The notes beneath the pieces were generated by a model. The model did not search any database. It was not told the DNA's origin and worked only from the letters and a program-made list of their open reading frames with translations. From contig CM065298.1 of assembly GCA_032871835.1 (NCBI GenBank), positions 14,823,096 through 14,887,095 of the forward strand: a stretch of 64,000 nucleotides of DNA, written 5' to 3'. Shown in pieces: positions 36,824 through 50,600 of this stretch (positions are counted from its first letter, which is position 1; every line of letters begins with the position of its first letter). The DNA is from Dipteronia dyeriana. Its lineage: Eukaryota; Streptophyta; Magnoliopsida; Sapindales; Sapindaceae. Position numbers and translations under genes: made by a program.

Positions 36824-37125
36824 TGGATCCAAACTTGAAAAAGAAAGTAAAACTTTTCAGATAATTACAAAGTTTATGATAAAAGTTGAGGGAGAGAAAC
36901 TATTGCTGTTGGAAAAAGGAAACCAATGAATGGTTTTACAAGCAACTCCATGAAGTAGAGAGAAGAAGACTGGAAATTTTGAATGGTAGGTTTTGATTTT
37001 GAGAACTTGCATTGTAAAATTTGTATGAGCTTTGACTGGTAGTTTTCTTGCTCATCAATTGCTCCTTTGCTGCTGCTGCTGAGCTGAGGCATGAGTGGGG
37101 CCATGACAAATGTAGCAGTTCACGA
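36824..37125. promoter_or_regulatory. 5' leader/promoter region of the Rab5-like gene
   Basis: About 300 bp between the start codon and the hAT insertion. On the minus strand it contains a CT-rich leader (CTTCTTCTCTCTACTT) and a polypyrimidine tract with CAAG before the ATG, and a CAGCAGCAGCAG run near 37072-37084. No firm TATA box is seen. The original upstream sequence now continues on the far side of the transposon at 40808. Confidence 0.45.
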
Positions 37126-40100
37126 TAAAGGTGCAAAAATGGACTGGCCCGGCCCATTAGGGACGGCCTGGCCAGTCCATTTCTAGAAACAGGCCGAGCC
37201 GGGCCGGCCTGCCTCAGGCGGGCCGTGCCTGCTTGCCGTGCCAGGCCTAACGGGCCTTATCCGGCGGGTTAGTTTTTTGGTACAATTTTTTTTTCAAATT
37301 GCATTTTTTTGGATTTAGGGTATAGGGTTTAGGATTTATAGTTTATGGTTAAGGGTTTAGAATTTAAAATGAATGAAGATAACAAACAATTATTAGGATT
37401 TGAAATGAATAAAGAGAACGAACAATTTTTTAATTATTTATTTATTTTTCACTTATGGAATTCAGTAATACATATCTACATGATTGCCTCATTAAAAACC
37501 TTACCAAGAAAAACCCAGTGGGATAAAAACTTGGTAAGGGAAAAAGAGTGCAACCGTTTTACAACTTACAAGTAAATAATAAATACATATGTAAAAGTAT
37601 AACCTAGTTCTGGCTCTGGCCACTACCTGAAGGGTCATCAATATATAGATTGTCGAAATTTAGATTAAGTTCTTTATCTACAGTTAGATTTTGTAACCTT
37701 TTTTTAGCATGCTCCCAATCCCGAAGGCATGTTAATACCTCCACCATCTCTGGAGACAAACAGCTTCTTCTTGGTTCAATTATGGGTCTACTGGTGCTGA
37801 AAGCTTGTTCTGAAGACACCGTTGACACTGAAATAACCAGTACGTCACGTGCTAAGTGTGACAGAACTGGATACCTGTACGTATAGGTCTTCCACCATAA
37901 CAACAAATCAAACTCTTCCTTGTCTTCAACAGCATCGAACTGTGCTTCAAGGTACCTAATAAGTTCGGTACAAGAAGATGGGCTAGATCTTTGCCCTGAA
38001 GAAGTACTTGCTGATTTGTCTTTTTTTTCTTCGTTTCAGAAGGCTCCAACTTGTTTGCTTCGGCTCTGTCTCCGGTCGTGTTGATTGGGGGATGTCAATG
38101 TTGCTAAACCTGGTCTCATAAATATGAAAAATCTCGAACAACTTGGTTCGAATGTCAGTAATTTGTTCTGAATAATCTATTGACAAATTAATACCAATAA
38201 ACTCAAGCAAAACTTCTAAACCAGATAATTTAACCCTGGGATCTATTATAGCACTTAAGGCATAAAGTAAGGGAATGTTAGCCCAATATTTTTTCAACTT
38301 TGTCTCCATGACAACAACTGCAGCGCCTAGATGTTCATCTTCTCTATAACTGTTTAACAGTTCAGACATTTCCACTATCTGATGGATTGCCTGGGAAGAT
38401 GTGGGGTAATATACCCCGGAAAGAGTTACAATGGCATTGTAAAATATCTTTAAAAATTGAACAAAAATCTTTACCACATACCAATCATCTGTGGAAAGTA
38501 ATTTTGGACTAAGTTGTTCTGTTTCGGTCAATTTCATGTTATAAAAACATGTAATGGTTGTATCATATTCCAAACAATTTTGCAACATTAAATAAGTAGA
38601 GTTCCACCTTACCGGCATATCAGTTTGGAATCGTCGGGGTTTGAGACCGTTTAATTTACAATGTCTCTTGAATTCACTGAATCTATGATTAGAACTGCAA
38701 ATCCAAGAAATGGCATCTCTGATGCGATCTATTTGGTCGCTTACCTGCTTTAAACCAGCCTGTACAACTAAATTTATAATATGACATGCACACCGTTGAT
38801 GGAAGAAATAACCTCCATCTTGCGGGATATTTCTTGCAACAAACAATGCAATAGAGCTAGTATTTGCAGATGCATTATCAAATGTGATTGAAAGAATGCG
38901 ATGCGTGATTTCATAAGTTTCTAAAACTTCCATTATGACATTAAAAATGTTTTCTGCGGTATGTGCAAAATCCATAGGACGAAAACCAAAAATTCTTTTT
39001 GTTATCCTCCAATCAGAATCTAAATAGTGTCCCGTGACACATAAATAATCTTGTTTGGAACATGCATTCCAAATATCAGAAGTTAATGCAACAGAGACAC
39101 TTAAATGCTGTATTTCAACAACTAAGTCATCCCTTTCGGTTTCAAACAATCGTATCAAATCATTTCTAGTGGTGGTTCTAGAAACAGGTTCATATTAGGG
39201 GTTATATGCAGATGTGATTAATTCTTTATAAAATGGACTCTCACCAATACTGATCGGTTGATCAGTTTGTACAATGTATCGTGCCAAGCACTCTCTAGCG
39301 CGCATGGCGTCGAACTGCCACGTCGTAACGGACCCGTCTGGGTGCGGTTGAAGCTGTGTCTGGGTTGTAGTATCTGCCTGTCCATGTGCAGGCATACATT
39401 TGTGCATATGCCATCTCAAATGTCCGGTTCCCCCCGTACTTGTAGCATAATTCTTATGGCAAAACTTACATGTAGCTCTGAGGCCAGACGCCCCGTTTGG
39501 GAGTGTCATTTGGACTATGTTGAAACATTGCCACACATCTGATGTTAATTTTCTGGGACGTGATGTTGGTGTAACGCCGGAACCAGAAGGTCCTGCTTGA
39601 GTATGGGTCGGTTCTGAAATATCAAATTCATCGTTGAGCATATTAAAACCGTTCGAAAAATAAGGCTGCTGGTTAGGATCCATTATCTGAATAAAAATAT
39701 GAGCACTATAGTAGTTAATAGTCAAATTAAAAATCAATATTTACTAACAGTAATCTTAATTTACTAACAATAATTACTATAACTAATACGACACTTACAA
39801 TAATTTATTTACTTAAAAAACAAATTAAATAAACAAAAAAAATCATAATCTACTAACATAAAATTTTAAATTCACTAGTTCACTACTACAAATAAAATTG
39901 ATAAATTTACTAACATAATATACTAACATAAAATTGATGATTTGAACCACTACTCTTAAATTTACTATCATAATCTACAAATGAAAAATTTTAATTTATG
40001 AAAAAAACAATATCAAACGTAATTACTACACTTAACATTCATCATTTACTTATTACAAAAAGTAATTTCAGTAATACAAATTAACTTTCTAAATTTATTA

Positions 40101-40799
40101 ATAACAAATATTAAAATTACTACTAAACTTAAAAATCTTAATAAACTAAACAAATAATGTTAACATTAAAGCCCAAAAATTGATAAACTAACTAACTAAA
40201 TAGATAATGTTTTCATTAAGTAACTCAAATCTAAACATAAACATATAAATTTACTATGAGAATATGTTAGACCAAAAGTAATAACAAAATTGTACCTTTA
40301 AAATTTGGTGTGTTGGTGGAAAACGTAGAGAATTTTGTAGAGAGAGTAATAACCAAAATGAATGAAAAAGTTTAGAGAATTGGAGAATATATTAGAGATT
40401 GAGATTTGAGAGAATGAGATATTGAAAGAATGATAGAGAGAGTTAATGGAAAATGAAATGGATGGAAGTATTTATAGAAAATTTTGATTTGTGGGTCAAA
40501 ATGTAATTTAAAAGATTGTAGGGGGGGTTTTGGTAATTTTAATTTCCTCCAACGGCTAGAAATCAATTCCAGCCGTTAGAGGTTTTTTGAAAAAAAATAA
40601 AATAAAATAAAATAAAAAATTGGCCGAACGGACCGGCGGACCGGTCCGCAGGGCCTGGCACGCCGGATTGGCGTGCCAGGCGGGCCGGCCTGCCGGGCCT
40701 CCTCCCAGAGGCCCGGCACGAGGCCTGGCCCTCTTCCTTCACGGGCCGTTCCAAGAACGGCCCGTGAACTCCCTGGGCCGGCCCATTTTTACACCACTA
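37126..40799 (-). mobile_element. Nearly intact hAT transposon, 3.67 kb
   Basis: A perfect 8-bp target duplication GTTCACGA (37118-37125 and 40800-40807) flanks terminal inverted repeats. The left end is TAAAGGTGCAAAAATGG and the right end on minus is TAGTGGTGTAAAAATGG. Subterminal GC-rich blocks full of GGCCGGCC/GGGCC motifs lie at 37137-37265 and 40620-40790. One transposase gene is on the minus strand. The exact target duplication and only two coding lesions suggest a fairly recent insertion. Confidence 0.92.
37604..39683 (-). pseudogene. hAT transposase (BED zinc finger, RNase-H-like core, C-terminal dimerisation domain)
   Basis: Starting at MDPNQQPYF (39683), the protein has a BED-type zinc finger (VWQCFN, then CKFC and HLRWHMHKC), the hAT core (LTSDIWNACSKQDYLCVTGH, SITFDNASANTSS, CACHIINLVVQAG, RWNSTYLMLQNCL) and the hAT dimerisation domain (YPVLSHLARDVLVI, VSSEQAFSTSRPI, ALTCLRDWEHAK-like end). 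Length is close to the normal ~690 residues. Two lesions are visible. One is an in-frame TAA at 39195-39197 between the BED finger and the core. The other is a one-base frameshift in the A-run near 38022-38029, before the dimerisation domain. Either could also be a sequencing error in low-complexity sequence. Confidence 0.88.
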
Positions 40800-40955
40800 G
40801 TTCACGAGATACGGTGCGACCCACCGACTATAATGTTTTTCTTTAGTTTTATTTGAAAATTTAAAATAAGAAAATGTTTTTATATATATTATAGAAAAAA
40901 TGGAAATATGTATCAAATATGATTCTCTTATATTGAATTATCCTTCTAACATTAA

Positions 40956-42298
40956 AGACGCGTTTACCGATTGGGAATAGGTGGAATCGGAATCAAGTTT
41001 CATTAAAAAATAAATGGAAGGAAATCAGAATTAAGTTACAAATTCAATTATTGTGTTTACTAACCATTTAAGAATTAGAAATGAAATCAAATTTATACAA
41101 AATTGATTATAAAAATACCTTTATATACACAAAATAGCTATATATATAATAGATGTATGCGTATACTGATAAATAAATAAATAAATAAATAAGTTATTTT
41201 TTTCACAATTTGTTTTTTGACACAGTATAGTCTTTTTCTTTGTTTTTTTTTTACAATTCACAATTCCATATATACATATAGTTTTTTTCTAAAAAAAAAA
41301 ATTATGTGTAGATATTTTAGTAAAAAAATATAAATTCCCCTTTTCAATGAGGAAATCGAACTTGATTCCTAATATAGGCAAGGGGAACCAAGTTTCCTTT
41401 CATTTTGGAACTTAATTCCTTAAATGTGTGGGGTCCATGGAACTTAGGTAGCGTCTGGTTACCGTGGTATAATAGTAATTGGAATGGTAATAGAAATGAG
41501 AATTGAAATGGAAAACTGATTTCTTTTTATGATTGAGATTTAGAATGAATTTCTAAACCAGAATTATTTTGTTTGGTTAACAACTAAATGAAATGAAATT
41601 AACTGTATTTTGACCGAAATACCCTTTACTACAAAACATTTATAATAACATGATATATTATGGAGAATAATAATAATAAAATGTGAAAGTACATATATTA
41701 TAAATATATAATATATTATATAATTATATAATATATATATATATATATATTATTAGTAATATAAATGTTATTAGTATTATTATTATTATATATCATATAC
41801 ATATACTACATAATAATATATATATTATAAATACTATTATATATATTAATATATATTAATATATATATATATTATTATACAATGTATATATATATATATA
41901 TATATATATTTGTAATTATATATATATATATATATGTATATATATTTTGGATAATAATAATAAAATATAAACGTATAAAGTATATATTATTATTTTTGGA
42001 AAGAATGGTATTTTTGGAATGGAGTTGGGACATAGAAGGTTATTTTTGGAAGAGAAAATGTGTTAATGGAATGGAATGAGCATTTTATTGGTTTTTGGAT
42101 GAAATGCTCATTCCACAAAAATGGTGAAATCTCCATTCCGTTGTATTTTAACAAACCAAACGAATGGAATGATTTTCATTCCATTCCATCGAACCAAACA
42201 TGATCTGAATTCCCTACAAATTTAGTAAGCACATGAGTTTGAAAATCATGAACTTAATTCCCTTTCCCTAATAGAATTCCTGATTAGTAAACACGCCA
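40956..42298. mobile_element. Tourist-like element with a nested second MITE
   Basis: The ends AGACGCGTTTACC and, on minus, TGGCGTGTTTACT are short inverted repeats with subterminal GGGAAT/GAATTCC similarity. They are flanked by TAA (40953-40955 and 42299-42301). Inside, about 41450-42210 looks like a second insertion with inverted GTCTGGTT / GTTTGGTT ends and GGAATGG motifs. It has a very AT-rich core (41690-41965, long TA runs). No coding region. Confidence 0.5.
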
Positions 42299-42530
42299 TA
42301 AGAAATATTTTCCTGAAAAAAAAGTGTGGGATCCCAAACAAATTGTAATAAAAATGTAAAATTAAGGTTGAAGTATAAGTATCAATAAAACCATCTCCAA
42401 TTGATTATTTTGGAGCAAAAAGGCAAAGTAGAGCAATTATAGCTCTCCAACCATGTAAAAGAAACATGCGTTATTTGTGTTGGTCAAAACACTTATCAAG
42501 CGCATCTCGTAGTTCTAGCGTAGGTCTAGT

Positions 42531-43378
42531 CGGCCATTGGGAAAATGGGGGCGAATGTGGATCCCCCTATCCCCAATCCTATTTTCCAAACTCTTCCCCA
42601 TTTTTCTATTTGGGGGAAATGGGGTTGGGGTTGGGGTAATTTTGGAGGGAGGTCCTCCCATCCCCATCCCCATCCCCATCCCCATTTCTCCATTTCTTCC
42701 ATTTTTCCTCATTTTTCCTTGTTTCTCTATTTTTCCAAAGTCTCTCGTTCTCCCATTCTCCCATTCTTCCATTCTCCCATTTTTCCTATATAAGTAAAAA
42801 TTACATATTAAAGAGATAAAAATTCACAATCCAATAAATTCAAATACAAAATAACATCTCATACAAATTGAAATGAAAGTTAAGTTGTTTAATATGTAAA
42901 TATAGTTAGTAAAATATGTTAATAAATTATATGGAGTTTGTTTGATGTGTAATTTAACAAGAAAATCAATATATATATATATATATACATAGTTAGACTG
43001 CTTAGTGTGTAATTTAAGTTATAGTTTATAAATATGTATATATAGTTAGTAAAATAAAAATAATAAAAATATTGAAAATATAATAAAAATATATATTAAT
43101 ATATTTTTTATATAATATTATAATATTTGGAGGAAATGAGGAAATGAGGATGGGGGCACCTAACCCCAACCTCATCCCTATTTCAAGGAATTTGTGGGGG
43201 AAATGAGGAAATGAGGATGGGGACGGGGACAGGTCCCCCTATCCCCATCCCCATTCAAATTTTGGGTTAAAAGTCATCAACATCAATATCCCTATCCCCC
43301 CCCCCCCCCAATTTTTTTTCCCCAAATGGGGATGGGAGAGCGGAGGTTTGGGGCCCCGGGATAAAATGGACATCCCTA
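42531..43378. repeat. G/C-rich hAT-like repeat, copy 1
   Basis: CCCCAT-type runs (42658-42684), GGGGATGGGGACGGGG-type runs (43195-43235) and a 14-C tract (43296-43309) lie around an AT-rich core. The right end on minus reads TAGGGATGTCCATTTTATCC, then CCCGGGGCCCCAAACC. The same terminus occurs at about 47486, so this is a repeat family. The left limit is uncertain. Confidence 0.5.
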
Positions 43379-43682
43379 TGGTCTTGCGTTTTTTTTTACT
43401 TCCTAAATTTTTACTTATTTACAAATTGATCATTATTTAATAAAATTTATTCCAATTGTATCCATTTTTATTTTTTAATGATTTTATTAAATTATTATTT
43501 GTTTTAATTTAATTATTATTTATAATAAACTAAAATTAAGTATATAATACAAAAATTACTAAATTTTAATATATATATATATAAAACACTAAATTGAAAA
43601 CAAAACAATTAAAGCAACACACATCATTAATACAAATATTAAAAACATTAAGGAAGAATATATCACAAATTACAACAATAAT

Positions 43683-44200
43683 TTAGTAGTCCGGGAGATC
43701 ATTTACGAATCCTCCAAGATCATTGAAATATTGATCAAAAGAACCAAAGGTATTTTGAGATCCCTGACCTTGTTGTTGAGCTCTTTTTTCCACAATTCTT
43801 GCTTGTTCATTTCGAAATAACTCGCGTAGACCTAGATCAGTTACGAGATTGAAACCTTTTACCAAATTTTATTTTCCTACTGTAATTCTACCATGGCCAA
43901 TTTTTTTTGACTCATTTTGAGCTCGTATCATTTGGCTTTTGTAATTTTTTTGTCTATCCGTGCTGTCTTTTATATATATATATAAAGTCAAGAGTTGTTC
44001 ACTATCTTGATAGATGTCGATGCAGTTATTGAGGATCATATGGAAACGTCAACTCCAGAAGTTGAGATATTGGTAGATGAAACTATCCGATTTCAATAAT
44101 TTTTAACTCGACATGGACCAATCTAGGATAACGAAGCTCCTAATGCATTTCGAAATACATTAATTGATCATTTGTAGGATGAATATACTAATTCAAAGAA
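43683..44200. pseudogene. PIF/Harbinger-like remnant (two gene ends, tail to tail)
   Basis: Minus strand 43865-43683 ends in NDLGGFVNDLPDY, preceded by EQARIVEKRAQQQGQG. This resembles the C-terminus of the Myb/NAM-like ORF1 of PIF/Pong elements. Plus strand about 44085-44200 reads FLTRHGPI, stop, DNEAPNAFRNTLIDHL, stop, DEYTNSK, which resembles the C-terminus of the PIF nuclease (AH..LR..LI.HLW). Both are short and decayed, and the assignment is from memory of the family pattern only. Confidence 0.42.
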
Positions 44201-45692
44201 TCAAATGATGATCAATATGCACTTTTATTTTTTTATTTTTTTATTTTATGAAATTTAATTTGTAAGTTTAATTAATAATAAATCTAATATTTCAGTTAAT
44301 TAAATTAAATTTCTTAATTTACTAATTTGTTAATTTCTTAATTTTTTATCATATTATGTTAATTAATGGATAAAATATTAATTGCCGAAAAATAATAAAA
44401 AGGAGAAAAATTTAAGTGAATATTCTTTTTAGAGTAACCATTGTTACAGTGAGTTGGAGATGAAAAAAAAAAGAAAAAAGAAGTTGTGTGTAAGTTGCTA
44501 TACAGTTGTACCATTTTAGGATCGTGGGTTAGAGAAGACCTAAGATAAAAAAAAAAATGAATAGAAGTCAAGTTTTTGCCACATATGACATTAGTGGTTG
44601 TAGTTAGCAATTCCCTTTTGTTTATTTGTGGTCAGGTCCACACGAGAGGAATTTTTTGAGTTTCTGGACTTCTTCTCGATCCAAATTATGACAAAGCAAA
44701 GCCCAAATACCAACCCAAATCAAGCTCCACTCTTGAGTCTTGATAGATCTCTCCCCTCGTCAAAATTCTTTAATTTTTTATTTAATTGTAATTTTTTTTA
44801 TTAATTTAAACTAATTACGATTAACAATTAATAACAGTAAAAGGACATTTAGCTGGTAAGGTGCAAGAGATCATAGAAGTTGGAAGTTTTGCTGAAATAC
44901 AAAAATTAACAAAATTGAATAAAAGAAAAATCTGTTTTTATTTATTTTCTAGAATGCTCAATATCTGTTTTACATCTATGAGAAAATGGTCATAAGGTAT
45001 CCTTAGTTATCATTCAAAAGGTCGAATAATAATGTAGGTATCTTGAAGACGATTCTGATTAATAAAAAAAAAAATTGATTTCCCTACTTTTATTTTCTTT
45101 TTCTTTAGATTAATTAGCCATGGAGCCACCCATCATGAAAAGTAAAATATGGTAAAGAAATCTAGTGGTCAAGACACTACAAAGTTCTTTCGATAAAATG
45201 AGATTGATCAAATAATAAACCTTTTTATACATATACCTCGAGATTACACGTTCAAATTCTCTTTCTCCTTTAAAATAAAAGACACTACAAAAATTCTTCT
45301 TCTCCTTTAAAATAAAAGACACTACGAAGATTACTCTGATTATTAATAATATTCAATTCTTATTCAAACTTAATTCCCATTAGATTTTTTCCCTATGAAC
45401 TATTAATAACGATAATAATAAACATCACATTTTATCACAAGCAATATTGCACTCTCTCTTCAATGTTGGTGATGAAGGATTCAAGTTTTATCAAGAATAT
45501 TTTATTAGTATGTCTAGAGAATTTTTTCAATAATGTTGTAGGAGTAGATCTACCTCGTATACAAATAGATATCCGAAATGTACATATATTGTTTGATATG
45601 GATAAGTTTCCACAACTATATTATTATACTTAACAAAAAATCAGCTATAATAATAATTATTATTACAACATTTTTCTAGACTTTAAAGGCAA

Positions 45693-45751
<59 letters not shown>

Positions 45752-46081
45752 CGAAAGGTGAGAAGTCAAAACTGGAGTAATGTTTGAAACTTTAATTAAT
45801 CTATAAAGTAATCCAATAATTAGGTAATAAATCCAATATTTTTTTTATAATACCCTCCATCAAATCCTATGATCAATGCTTTCAAATTTTTTTAAAAAAT
45901 TCCTATGACCAAAATACCATCTTTGTCACAAAAAAGAATCTATACTATTAACTTGGCAAGAAACCAAACCCAATAAAGAGCAACACAACAAAATACTCAC
46001 CTTCCTATTAACATACACACTCATCATCGATCTTCTCCCACAAGGCCACAATCCTTCCACCATCCACAACCAACAACCTCC
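44201..46081. other. Gene-free interval upstream of the NHL gene
   Basis: AT-rich. A 45-bp direct tandem pair (TTCTCCTTTAAAATAAAAGA at 45261 and 45301) and a long TA microsatellite at 45696-45748 are the only structures seen. No clear promoter element can be placed. Confidence 0.5.
45696..45748 (+). repeat. (TA)n microsatellite
   Basis: About 26 uninterrupted TA units, 330 bp upstream of the NHL start codon. Confidence 0.97.
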
Positions 46082-47585
46082 ATGATTTCCTCCAAAACCA
46101 ACCCTCCAGATCCACCTCCGCCACCCTACCACTACCACCACTATTACACACCTATACCACCCCAACCCCATGACCAAAACTACATCGTTTTGCCCTATTA
46201 TCAGGACCCACCAAATCCAAAACCAAGGCCTGCTAACTGGCATGTAATCATCACAGTCATCTTCCTCCTCATCGCCGCCCTCGTGTACATCCTCTGGCCG
46301 TCCGAGCCCCACCTGAAAATCGAACATCTCCACCTAACCCACGTGAAGATACACACGAGAGTACCAGTATGCATAGACATAACACTGAATGTGACATTGA
46401 AGGTCCAAAATGTGGATGTGTACTCCATGGACTACAAGAGCCTCGACGTCTCGGTTGGGTACAGAGGGAGGAAGCTGGGACACGTGAAGTCCGGCAAAGG
46501 TCACGTGAGGGCACTGGGGTCGTCTCATGTGAATGCCAAGATTGAGCTTGAATGTGTCAAAGTGTTTTCGGATTTTGTCTTCTTTCTTGAGGACTTGGCT
46601 AAAGGAACGGTGCCGTTTGACACTGTTACTGACGTCACCGGTCGCCTTGGACTCTTCTTCTTTCGATTTCCCTTCGAGGTAATCAAACTTACTAAATTTT
46701 TTATTTTATTTTTTGATAATAGATTCCAATGCTTACTTTAGCTTGAACAAACTTTAATTTAAGAAAAATGCATCTCTTTTTCAGAAAAGAAAAATACGTA
46801 CGTTCTCTACATCTACTATCGGTTTAAGTGGTTACTGGTTAATAACTCTCATTCAACAATTTCATTTAACTCTAATCATGTGCATTTATTGATATCTGTC
46901 GATAAATTTTTCTAATTTTTTTCTTAGTCATGGGAGTACATTGTTGAACTGCATACTCCATATATGTAGGGCCTGATTTTGTTATGTCGTGACAGAAACT
47001 TTAACTTGATCGGTATCAATTGCTTTTTTAAATAAACTAAATCAATTTACATTGTTGCCCTCAGGTGCACATTATTTCACTCATATCATGTGACTAGGGA
47101 TGGGTGTGGGGTTTGAGAGGAGGTTCATTTGCCCCTACCCCTATCTCCCATTTCCTATACTTTTAATCTTAATATTTTCTAATTTGAAATCCGAATTTAG
47201 AATTCGGTATTTTATATTCGGTTATTCCAATCGTTCGATTCACAATGTTTCGATATCCAATCCAAAAAATAATCTACAATATATAATTGATTTAATTTAA
47301 TCCAAAATTAATATAAATAACTATAGCAATATAGTATTAAACATAAAGTCTACACAAATTTAAAATCTAAATAAAGGAATGGGGGAATGAGGGTGGGGGT
47401 GGGGGTAGGTTCCCCACACTCACCCCAATTTAGGTTTTTTGGGGCAAAATTTCCTCTCATCCCCACCCTTAAACCCCTTTTAAGTAGGGATAACCATTTT
47501 ACCCCGGGACTCCAAACCCCCGCTCCCCTATCCCTATTTGGGGGATTTTTTTAAAGGGAAAATAGGGAAATAGGGAAATAGGGAA

Positions 47586-47620
<35 letters not shown>

Positions 47621-50600
47621 AAATTTATATAGGGTTGGGGATGGGGGGACCCATGGTAGGAGTCTGAACCACTCAGTCTTTCTCGCTATGTCCCCATCCC
47701 CATTTCCCCATTCCTCCACGAATTCCTAGAAATGGTAGGAGTCTGAACCACTCAGTTTTTCTCACTATGTCCCAGAACTGATAACTGCGTATAGACATAT
47801 TACGGCATTGAAAACTTGAATAGAAAATATAGAAAAAAGACTTGAATAAACTGTTTGTACAAGAGTTGCACATAAAATATGTTCTCTAAGCAAGACTTAC
47901 TCTTTTCTCTCATTGTCAATACACGTATACAATTGACTTCACACAACAGACCAATGCCTTATGCGTCTCACGCACACCCTTGCCTTTTTCTTAAAACGAA
48001 TGATGCCTGTAAGTCAATGCTTTCATACGTTAGTTGTTGTCTCACGCACACTTTGAATTGCCATCAAATGCCAAATCTTATCAGTGAGTTGATACCATTG
48101 GATAAGTTTTTTTTTTTTTTTTTTCAATAAAATATCTCATATATATTTTTATCTTTTTAAAACCTGATAACATCCTTTGATTTTTAAAACTCTTTTAAAA
48201 AACCAATAACTCATATCTTGTATTGATTCACGCAGCATCAGTGTTTGCATCCTATAGAATATATATATATATATATATATATAACTAATCAATTTAAATA
48301 TTTTAAAATATCTCATATTTTTAAGAATATTAATCAATTTGTTTTGAATTCAACCTCTTTAAATTCAAAATTAAATTTCTAATTTAATAAAAATAAAATA
48401 ATCAAATTATCTTATTTTTAAAAATTAAATATCAATCGACACTATCCAACTAATGATTAATCATACAATTAAATAATCTAATTATTTAATTAACATAATC
48501 ATTAACATTCATTAATTAAATAATCTCTATTATTTAATCAATTCCTAAATAAATACATGTCACTTTCATATCACAAATAATTGGACAATCCAATTAATTA
48601 ACTGTAACCCTTGTTACCTAAATCAATTGGGTTAGTAAGGGGATCTAATAAACCCACAATATTTTGAGCTCCAATAATCATCGGAATCATTAATTACACT
48701 ATTTAATTAATATTTTTTGATTATTAACTCTGGTGTTATTCCACTAAAAACCCGAAGCTGCACTCTCTCAACTGCAGACGCTTTTACACAGACCGATACA
48801 ACTCGGTGTCCATCGATATAGCTATTACACATTGTGTGATCCTCCACAGTAGTTCATAATTAGAGCTGGGTCATAATGTCCGTTATACCCCTCTAATTAC
48901 ATATATTCTTTTAGTACTGTTGATTCTCTAATGAACAATAAATCTTATTTCCTCACGGAATTAGGAGAGCGTTCATATTGTCCAAGCCCCGAATCAACCC
49001 TTAAGGGAACTACCATCTACTTCTCACAAGAAGGAATGGATTCCACTATTGTGTACAAATCTTCCTAGCCACAAGCCAAACCACAATCTCAACATACGAA
49101 GCATATTGATTGGGAACTGCATCCGACCTCCCCCATGGTATATCAAAAACCACGATCTAACCTGAAGGAGTCGATAAGACACTCAAGATTAAGATCACCC
49201 ACATATAGTCATCATAAGTTGATATATATTAATTTCATCGGTAAACAGATCTTAGTGAGAGATTTATATAGATCATGACTCAGTCCTATATGATCACATC
49301 ATACAAGGTGTATTCATTCCCATATCTCATATGAATGATTCAGGATAGAATCACCGTACATTACGAAATGGACCGCAACTATAGATTAACCACAAATAAA
49401 GTACCTATTTTATTTGTTATCTATGGACTCTTTAGATTGTACTTCTCTTACTATATTCATCAGTATATGACACTTATATACACAGTTCGAGAATACATCT
49501 AACAATCTTGGATGTTAAATATATGCACAAGTTATAAAATAAACAACACAACAAGAATGAATTGAACTTTTCTTTTATTATTTCATAAATCCATTTATAA
49601 ATAACATCTTTAGGGCATAAACCCCAACACGTAACACTGCTTTAAAACCTTGGCTGCCAAAGACGTCGGATTGTGGAGGAGACACCAACATTGCTTAGTG
49701 AGAAGGGCGTTATTGAAGACAGTAAGGTCTTAGAAACCAAGACCCTCATAATCCTTACTATAACACAGTTTGTGCCACGTACCCCAATGAAACTTACATT
49801 TTTCTAGCTCTGAACCCTAACAAAATCGAGCACTAAGTCAGTGGAGATCATTCACCAAAGACTGTGGTAGGCGGAAAAGAGAAATAGAATATGTCGGAAT
49901 GCTATGAATAACCGCCTTTGAAAGAACCTCTTTGCCACCAACCGAAAAAAGTTTATTCTGTCAACCTTTCAAACGATTCCACACTATGTCTTTAATAGAT
50001 GAAAACAGTTCCCATTTATTCCTCCCCGTAAAACTCGGAAGGCCAAGATACTTCACGTGACAATCAACCAACTTAACACCAATAGTGTCAGCTAGCAGTA
50101 CCATCCGCCTTCTTGGGACACGTTTGCTCACACATAAAGCTGACTTCTGATAATTAACTTTCTGCCCAGAGGCTTTACCATAGATCTCAAGCACACGTTA
50201 CATGGCAACACAATCCCGTATAGAGGCTCTAGAAAAAAAAACATGCTATCATCCGCGAAGAACAAATGTGAAATCTTAGGACCCTGCCTACTACATATGA
50301 AACCCGTTATGTTACCCTTCGCCTCAGCGACACAAATCATGCTAGAGAGCCCTTCAGCACAAATAAGGAATAGATAATGAGATAAAGGGTCCCCTTACCT
50401 CAAACCTCTGGAAGGTTTCAACAAACCACATGTCTCCCTATTGATAAGGAAAGAAAAGGAAACAGATTGCACACATCGCATGATCCTGCCAATCCAAGAC
50501 ACCGAAAAACCCAGCCTAGTCATCATACCAATCAGGAAAGACCATTCCACTCTGTTGTAGGCTTTCGACATGTCAAGCTTCAGTGTCAAAGCCCTTTTGT

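Noticed and set aside
36874..37104. Minus-strand 76-codon ORF upstream of the Rab5-like gene as a protein or N-terminal extension
   Set aside because: It falls in the leader, has no homology I recognise, and Rab5 proteins of 199 residues need no extension.
43296..43309. C-run region as a telomere-like or CRISPR-like array
   Set aside because: The runs are irregular and belong to a G-rich hAT-like repeat. The context is plant nuclear DNA.
46201..46528. Several antisense ORFs over the NHL exon 1
   Set aside because: They are shadow frames of a real coding exon.
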